A stretch of DNA of 64,000 nucleotides, taken from the NCBI GenBank assembly GCA_004297725.1, contig SCUS01000126.1, forward strand, positions 1 through 64,000, read 5' to 3'. The position numbers were made by a program, and so were the translations under genes. Position 1 is the stretch's first letter, and each line of letters starts with the position of its first letter. Positions 59,189 to 64,000 of this stretch are shown here, piece by piece. The DNA is from Myxococcaceae bacterium. GTDB taxonomy: Bacteria > Myxococcota_A > Polyangia > Polyangiales > Ga0077539. Under the pieces are notes generated by a model that was not told where the DNA came from, made no database searches, and was given only the letters and a program-made list of their open reading frames with translations.

Positions 59189-60472
59189 CTAGAGGGAACC
59201 CCCGCGCACCGTCAACGAATCTTCCACTTCCGCGGCGTCCAATCCCGCGCTCCTCGCCGAGTGCGCCGACCAGCGGAAAAGCAGCGCGCAGGGCGCCACG
59301 CTGAGGGCCATCGCGAGCGCCACCGCGGCGCTCAGCCCGGCCACGTCGGCGGTGATGGAGCCCGCGTAGCCGCCCGCGGCGATGGCCACCGCGTTGAGGC
59401 TGGTGAGCACGGTGTAGTGCAGGGCCGCGCGCTCGCGGTGCGTCGCGCTCATCAGCGACGCGAAGAGCACGGTGGTGCCGAGCCCGCTCGCGAGGTGCTC
59501 GGCGATGATGGCCGCGAGGGTGATGCCCCGGGGCGCCCCCTGCGCGGCGGCCATCGCCAGCGGGATCATCGACGCCGCCTGCGCCACCGCCGCGACGCCC
59601 AGCGCGCTGGCCTCCCTCACCCTGCGATGCAGCAGGCCGCCGAGCGCGGCGCCGAAGATCGAGGCCCCGGTGCCGTAGAGCACCACGGCGTCCTTGATGG
59701 CCTCGCGGGTCCACCCGTGGTCGACCAGCATCGGCTTGATGAGCGCGGAGGCCGTGTGCGCCCCGAGCTTGTAGGTCACCGCCAGCGCCGCGACGCGCCA
59801 CACGCCGGGGCCCACCACCGCGCGGAGCTGGTCGAGCACCACCAGCAGCGTGGGCCGCGGCGCCGCGCTGGGGAGCGCGACCTGCGCGGGCGCGTCCTGG
59901 CGCAGCGCGAAGGCGCCGAGGCCCGCGAGGAGGATGACCGACGCGCAGGCGAGCAGGGTGGGCGTGGTGCCCCAGCGGGTCTGGTAGTGCAGCAGCGCCA
60001 CGCCGCCGAGGACGATGCCCACGCGGTAGCCGGCGACCTGCGCGGTGTTGCCGTAGCCGCGGCCGAGGGAGTCGAGCGAGCGCACGGCGAAGGCGTCGAC
60101 GAAGATGTCCTGCGTCGAGGCGAGCAGCGCCGAGAGGGCGGTGAGGGCGAACCAGAAGGGCAGCGCCGTGGCGACCGGGAAGAGGGCGTAGGAGGCCGTG
60201 GCGAGCGCGAGCGCGCACTGCAGCGCCAGCAGGATGTGGCGGGCGTGCGGGCGCACCCGGGGGTGGTCCCCGATGGGCGCCCACAGCGGCTTGAGCTGCC
60301 ACGGGAGCTGGAGCCAGAACATCGACGCGATGAAGGTGCGCGAGTAGCCCATCTCGCGAAGCACCACCGGGAGGTACTCGGCGGCGAAGCCGAAGGGAAT
60401 ACCCTGGGCGGTATAGAGCAGCGCGAGGGCGGTGAGTACGTGGCGGGTGCGCGGGTCAACCCGCATCGCCAT
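59189..60472 (-). CDS. MFS permease, AmpG/SLC33-like
   Basis: A 427-residue inner-membrane transporter with 12 predicted helices. The N-terminal half has YTAQGIPFGFAAEYLPVVLR, WLQLPWQLKPLWAPIGD and the TQDIFVDAFAVR stretch, which matches AmpG-type muropeptide permeases and acetyl-CoA transporter relatives. Length is as for AmpG. The substrate is most likely anhydro-muropeptides from wall recycling, but other small molecules are possible. It overlaps the hydrolase gene start-to-stop by 17 nt (or 11 nt if ATG 60466 is used), so the two are co-transcribed. Confidence 0.85.
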   Translation of the reverse strand: MAMRVDPRTRHVLTALALLYTAQGIPFGFAAEYLPVVLREMGYSRTFIASMFWLQLPWQLKPLWAPIGDHPRVRPHARHILLALQCALALATASYALFPVATALPFWFALTALSALLASTQDIFVDAFAVRSLDSLGRGYGNTAQVAGYRVGIVLGGVALLHYQTRWGTTPTLLACASVILLAGLGAFALRQDAPAQVALPSAAPRPTLLVVLDQLRAVVGPGVWRVAALAVTYKLGAHTASALIKPMLVDHGWTREAIKDAVVLYGTGASIFGAALGGLLHRRVREASALGVAAVAQAASMIPLAMAAAQGAPRGITLAAIIAEHLASGLGTTVLFASLMSATHRERAALHYTVLTSLNAVAIAAGGYAGSITADVAGLSAAVALAMALSVAPCALLFRWSAHSARSAGLDAAEVEDSLTVRGGSL

Positions 60473-61316
60473 GGACCCGCGAGAGGAAGCGGAGGACCTC
60501 GTCCTGCAAGCGCTCGGGCTGCTCGAGGGGCGCGGTGTGCGAGGCGCCGTCGAGGCGCACGAAGGTCGCGCCGCGGATCTGTCGGGCCATCTGCTCGGCG
60601 TACCGGACCGGGGTGAAGGTGTCGCGCTCGCCCGCGATGACCAGCGTGGGGGCGGTGACCTCGGGGAGCAGGTCCTCCGCGTTGTGCGCCCCGGCCGCGG
60701 CCAGCATGCGGAGGAACATCCCGGGCTCCAGCCTGCCCACGTGCTCGAAGTACGGCGCGAGGTCTTCCGGGCGGAGGCGCAGCGCGTCGACCTCGCCGAG
60801 CGCGCGGGCCACCCAGAGCGAGAGCCCCACCGGGCCGCGCGACCAGAGGGCCCGCATGAGGCCGGGGTAGCGCTCCTGGAGTTCCATCGCCTTGGGGAGC
60901 GCCACGGAGAGCAGGTCGCTGCCGTGGAAGGTGCGGGTGATGAGCCCGTAGCTGCCGCAGATGAGCACCATGCCCGCGACCGCGTCGTGCTTCTGTCGCC
61001 ACGCCTCGAGGGCGACCTGCGTGCCCATGGAGTGCGCGATGATCACCGCGCTCGAGACGCCCGCGTGGGCGAGGACGCAGTGCAGGTCGCGCGCGTGGTC
61101 CTCGACGCCGACGCGCTCGGGGTCGACCGGCGGACCCGAGCGTCCGTGGCCCCGGTAGTTGAAGTGGATGACCCGGTGCGCGGGCGTGAGGGCCGGCTGC
61201 AGGTAGCGCCAGATGAAGCCCTCGCACGCGATGCCGTCGCAGAGCACCACCGCGGGCCCGTCGCCGTCGGACTCGTAGAAGAGACGGGTGCCGTCAGGGC
61301 CTTCGGCGAAGGTCAT
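60456..61316 (-). CDS. alpha/beta-hydrolase
   Basis: A 286-residue cytoplasmic hydrolase. The triad is visible: Ser96 in AHSMGTQ, Asp in GERDTFTP and His in DGASHTAP. The oxyanion region is CDGIACEGF and a lid of helices (about 130-190) separates the core motifs. The fold covers esterases, lipases and C-C hydrolases; the substrate cannot be told. It overlaps the MFS gene, which may import its substrate. The start ATG 61316 gives the standard N-terminus. Confidence 0.9.
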   Translation of the reverse strand: MTFAEGPDGTRLFYESDGDGPAVVLCDGIACEGFIWRYLQPALTPAHRVIHFNYRGHGRSGPPVDPERVGVEDHARDLHCVLAHAGVSSAVIIAHSMGTQVALEAWRQKHDAVAGMVLICGSYGLITRTFHGSDLLSVALPKAMELQERYPGLMRALWSRGPVGLSLWVARALGEVDALRLRPEDLAPYFEHVGRLEPGMFLRMLAAAGAHNAEDLLPEVTAPTLVIAGERDTFTPVRYAEQMARQIRGATFVRLDGASHTAPLEQPERLQDEVLRFLSRVHGDAG

Positions 61317-61381
61317 CGCGTGCGGTCGGTGGGTCGTCGAGGTCGTTGGCGGGGGAGTGGGACGCGGGGAGCGCCGGAGGC

Positions 61382-61597
61382 TCAGTCCTCGTCGCGGCCG
61401 CGGGGGTCGTCGGCGGCCTCCATGTCGGGCACGTCATTGACCGACGGGAGCTTGCGGATGTCCTGCCGCGAGAGCTTCCACGCGCGCTGCATCACCCAGG
61501 AGAGCGAGCGGTCGAGCCGCATGGCCTCCTGCTGGATCTCCAGCAGCATCGACTCGGGGAAGTAGAGACTCTGCTTGCGCTTGTCGCTCTGCGACAT
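61382..61597 (-). CDS. TIGR04563-type small protein
   Basis: A 71-residue protein matching a small family almost confined to myxobacteria. The core SDKRKQSLYFPESMLLEIQQ followed by RSLSWVMQRAWKLSR suggests a ribbon-helix-helix fold, hence a likely DNA-binding regulator. The C-terminus is acidic. ATG 61597 is chosen because the family begins with MSxSDKRKQ. It lies 65 bp before the alpha/beta hydrolase in the opposite order, that is, downstream of it on the same strand start (leftward), so it may be co-transcribed with the hydrolase and permease genes. Confidence 0.87.
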   Translation of the reverse strand: MSQSDKRKQSLYFPESMLLEIQQEAMRLDRSLSWVMQRAWKLSRQDIRKLPSVNDVPDMEAADDPRGRDED

Positions 61598-61758
61598 CGT
61601 TGCACCTGTTGCCGTGATCGGCGGTTTGCGGTCCGACGCTGCGGTTGGCAGCCTCGTCCGTACATGAAATGACGGAGTCATTAAGCCGATACCGAGGGGG
61701 ACGGGGAGGTGTCAAGCGCGGTGGAAGTCCGCAGCGCATGTCACCTCGGCGCCACAGG

Positions 61759-61796
61759 GCTCCCCCCTCCCCCTGACAGGTGATGCGAGGGGGAGC
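61759..61796 (-). terminator. GC-rich hairpin after the Cys-rich gene
   Basis: GCTCCCCC (61759-61766) and GGGGGAGC (61789-61796) are exact complements around a 22-nt loop, 67 bp downstream of the leftward stop at 61863. It may end that transcript. There is no T-run, and the loop is long. Confidence 0.3.
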
Positions 61797-61862
61797 GAGG
61801 TGACGATCGGAGGGGAGTCTCGGAGGGAGGGAGAAGGGTGCGGCGACGGGCGCCGCGCTCGA

Positions 61863-64000
61863 TCAGGGAGCGGGGCTGGCGGAGACGCTCAGCACGTAGG
61901 AGCCGATGGCGCCCGTGGTGGTCGTCGTGTCGCGGAACCCGCGGGCGCAGACGTAGTACACGCCGGCCGGGAGGTTGTTGGCGTAGGGGAAGACCGCGGC
62001 GCGGGTGCCGTCGATCATGGCGCAGCGGCCGAGGGCGGAGTTGGACGAGGCGCCGCGCCAGGTGGTGCCGTCGATGCCGTACATGTCGAGCGAGATGCCG
62101 CCGGGGAAGGGCGCCGGGCAGCGGCCGTTGCCGTCGCTCACGAGCGCGGTGACCGAGCCGTTGGCGGGCACGGTGACCGCCACGCAGTCGACGTCACCGA
62201 AGGGCAGCGAGCCGCCGCGGGTGGTGGTCGTCGAGATGGGGCTCGCCATGACGGCCGAGGGGCTGTCGTTGGGCTCCGTCTCCATGCCGGTGAGCGCCGC
62301 GCAGGTGCCGCGGTTGTACGCGGTGGCGCCGCAGACCTGGCCCATCGGGCAGCGGATGGTGCCCTGGAGGGGGTTGCACATCCCGCCCGCGGCGGCGTTG
62401 GTCTGGCAGAAGCCCGCGGAGAGCGCGGAGCTGGAGCAGGTGAGGCCGGCGCCGCAGGGCATGTCGCCCGCGCGGCACTCGGAGCCGGCGACGGAGCCCT
62501 CGGCGCGGCAGGTGCCCGCGGTGAGGCTGCCCTCGTTGAGCACGCAGTTGAGGCCCTCGGCGCAGCGGTCGACCGGGCGGTTGCAGGGCATGCCGGCCGC
62601 GACGACGTTCTGGCAGAGGCCGTTCTCGGGCGTCTCGGTGCTGCTGCAGGTGAGCGTGCCGGAGCAGGCCGCGCCGGTGGCGTTGCAGCCGCCGCCGAGG
62701 CCGCCGTCGACGCCGCAGCGACCCACGAAGCGGTCGCTCAGGTCGGTGAGGAAGCAGCGAGAGCCGTCGGCGCAGTCGTGGGTCTCGTCGCAGGTCGCGC
62801 CCATGGCGACGACGTTGATGCAGCGGGTGGCGGCGCCCTCGCCGGGGGCGCGGCACTGGAGCGTGCCGTCGCAGGGCATCATGCCCGCGCCGGAGCGGCA
62901 GGCGGCGCCGGCCACGGTGCCGTTGGGGCGGCAGTTGCCGATGAGGCCGCCGTGGACGGTGATGCAGGTCTCACCGACGGCGCACATCACGCGGTTGACG
63001 GCGCAGGCGCCGCCCGGAGCGGCCTGCTGCACGCAGGACGGGGTGGTGTCGGTCGGGTCGATGTCGGCGCTGCAGACGAGGCCCGTGTCGCAGCGGCCGC
63101 CGGTGGCGCCCACCGGGCGGCAGGCCGCGCCGATGGCGGTGCCCGAGCGGGTGCAGATGCCGCGGATGGAGAAGGACACCGTCGAGAGGCAAGTGCTGCC
63201 GGCCTCGCAGGTGCGGAAGGCGTCGCAGGGCATGCCCGAGGGGACGGTGGTCTGGCAGATGTTGCCCGCCGAGCAGGTGAGGCCGGTGTCGCACGCGGGC
63301 TCGCTGGTGCGGCAGATGGAGCCGGCGACGGAGCCGCGCACGCGGCAGGTGCCCATCTCCGAGCCCGGGTCGTTGCCGACGCAGGTGAGGGCCGGGGTCA
63401 CGCTGGAGTCGCAGATCTGGGTGCGGCCGTCGATGCGGCAGGCGCCGCCCATGGCGACCGGGGGCAGCTCCTGGATGCTGAGCTCGAAGGGACCGCGGTC
63501 GGTGGTCGCGCCGCCGGTGGCCGGGGGATAGAAGCCGCCGAGGACGACGAACACGGTGGTGTTGGGGGCGAAGACCTGGGTGGTCACGCTCGACGAGACG
63601 CGCCGGTCGGCGGCGGCGGCGAACTCGGGGTCATCGTCGTTGCAGGCCGCCGCGGTGAGCGTGGTGAGGCAGCGGTTGGTGACCCAGAGCACCGTGTCGA
63701 AGGTGCGGCCGGTGCCCGGGTTGGTGGTCGAGATGCGCAGCGCCGTCGGCATCGCGCCGGTGGTGTACGAGTAGACGACCTGGCCGCGCGAGGGCACGCA
63801 GGTGGCGTTGCTCGCCGGCGGGCGCACGGGCGAGTTGGCCGTCGGGCGGGTGCCGGGGTTCTGCGCCATGTACGCGGCGGTGGTGTCGCCCATCACCCGC
63901 GCGGTGTCGCCCGAGGTGGGGCGGGCGACCGGGGTGATCGGGAGCGTGCCGCAGGTGGGGCCCGCGTCCGGGCGGTCGGCGCCGGTGTCGCGCGGGCCCG
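61863..64000 (-). CDS. Cys-rich secreted protein with PPC-like domains (5' end beyond window)
   Basis: The leftward frame stays open to the window end, so at least 712 residues are visible and the start is missing. The first visible part is an acidic DTGADRPDAG linker, typical of the region after a lipobox. A pre-peptidase C-terminal (PPC)-like beta domain follows (VVYSYTTGAMPTALRIS, then LTTLTAAACNDDDPEFAAAA). The middle, about 330 residues, consists of some eight repeats of about 40 residues with six or more Cys (for example GMPCDAFRTCEAGSTC and GATCDETHDCADGSRC). A second PPC-like domain ends the protein (TEPNDSPSAVMASPI, then GDVDCVAVTVPANGS). A surface or secreted protein stabilised by disulfides. 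Confidence 0.85.
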   Translation of the reverse strand, partial: GPRDTGADRPDAGPTCGTLPITPVARPTSGDTARVMGDTTAAYMAQNPGTRPTANSPVRPPASNATCVPSRGQVVYSYTTGAMPTALRISTTNPGTGRTFDTVLWVTNRCLTTLTAAACNDDDPEFAAAADRRVSSSVTTQVFAPNTTVFVVLGGFYPPATGGATTDRGPFELSIQELPPVAMGGACRIDGRTQICDSSVTPALTCVGNDPGSEMGTCRVRGSVAGSICRTSEPACDTGLTCSAGNICQTTVPSGMPCDAFRTCEAGSTCLSTVSFSIRGICTRSGTAIGAACRPVGATGGRCDTGLVCSADIDPTDTTPSCVQQAAPGGACAVNRVMCAVGETCITVHGGLIGNCRPNGTVAGAACRSGAGMMPCDGTLQCRAPGEGAATRCINVVAMGATCDETHDCADGSRCFLTDLSDRFVGRCGVDGGLGGGCNATGAACSGTLTCSSTETPENGLCQNVVAAGMPCNRPVDRCAEGLNCVLNEGSLTAGTCRAEGSVAGSECRAGDMPCGAGLTCSSSALSAGFCQTNAAAGGMCNPLQGTIRCPMGQVCGATAYNRGTCAALTGMETEPNDSPSAVMASPISTTTTRGGSLPFGDVDCVAVTVPANGSVTALVSDGNGRCPAPFPGGISLDMYGIDGTTWRGASSNSALGRCAMIDGTRAAVFPYANNLPAGVYYVCARGFRDTTTTTGAIGSYVLSVSASPAP

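Overview
The window is very GC-rich and reads as a chromosomal segment of a myxobacterium, probably of the Polyangiales/Sandaracinaceae type. The signs are a MYXO-CTERM sorting tail (end of the gene at 55206-56633), a TIGR04563-type small protein, many lipoproteins with Asp/Ala/Gly-rich linkers after the lipobox, Cys-rich tandem repeats, zinc-ribbon/FHA proteins, PilZ, PP2C and a KaiC-like ATPase. This placement is inference from gene content; no rRNA or other phylogenetic marker was compared. GTG and TTG starts and 1-4 nt start/stop overlaps are frequent.

Region 1 (1-19.7 kb) is the accessory-looking and most interesting part. Leftward lie an unknown protein and a large UvrD-like helicase with an unusual N-terminus. 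Rightward, starting about 300 bp away, runs a row of six genes: an ECF-type sigma factor, an unknown protein, a Lon-like protease whose Ser-Lys dyad has the classical 43-residue spacing, a HEPN-like/transmembrane/SUMF1-like protein, a HEPN-like/transmembrane protein with a conserved R-N-x3-H motif, and a Cys-rich lipoprotein ending in a transglutaminase-like domain. A paralogue of the HEPN-like/transmembrane protein lies convergent to that row and divergent from a RavA-ViaA (MoxR AAA+ ATPase and vWA) pair. I read this as one or two linked sensing/response modules: protease-controlled sigma factor, membrane sensors with possible RNase domains, and a MoxR-vWA chaperone pair. A tRNA-Phe gene with a recognisable promoter closes the region.

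Region 2 (19.9-31.3 kb) holds a repeat-containing lipoprotein, a translationally coupled DinG-PcrA/UvrD helicase pair, an S9 peptidase lipoprotein, a coupled cytochrome c lipoprotein/beta-barrel pair, and soluble transhydrogenase SthA. Region 3 (31.3-47.9 kb) holds a double-length UvrA, a TPR protein, a PilZ protein, a PP2C phosphatase coupled to two secreted lipoproteins, a large calcium-repeat/vWA lipoprotein, DapF coupled to an M23 peptidase, and an SDR reductase.

Region 4 (47.9-64 kb) has a leftward signalling cluster (unknown protein, KaiC-like ATPase, PAS kinase, hybrid GAF kinase), a lipoprotein, a MYXO-CTERM protein coupled to branched-chain aminotransferase, two paralogous zinc-ribbon/double-FHA proteins, an AmpG-like MFS permease, an alpha/beta hydrolase, the TIGR04563-type protein, and a Cys-rich lipoprotein-like protein cut by the window edge.

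No rRNA, CRISPR array, insertion sequence, phage gene or replication origin was recognised.
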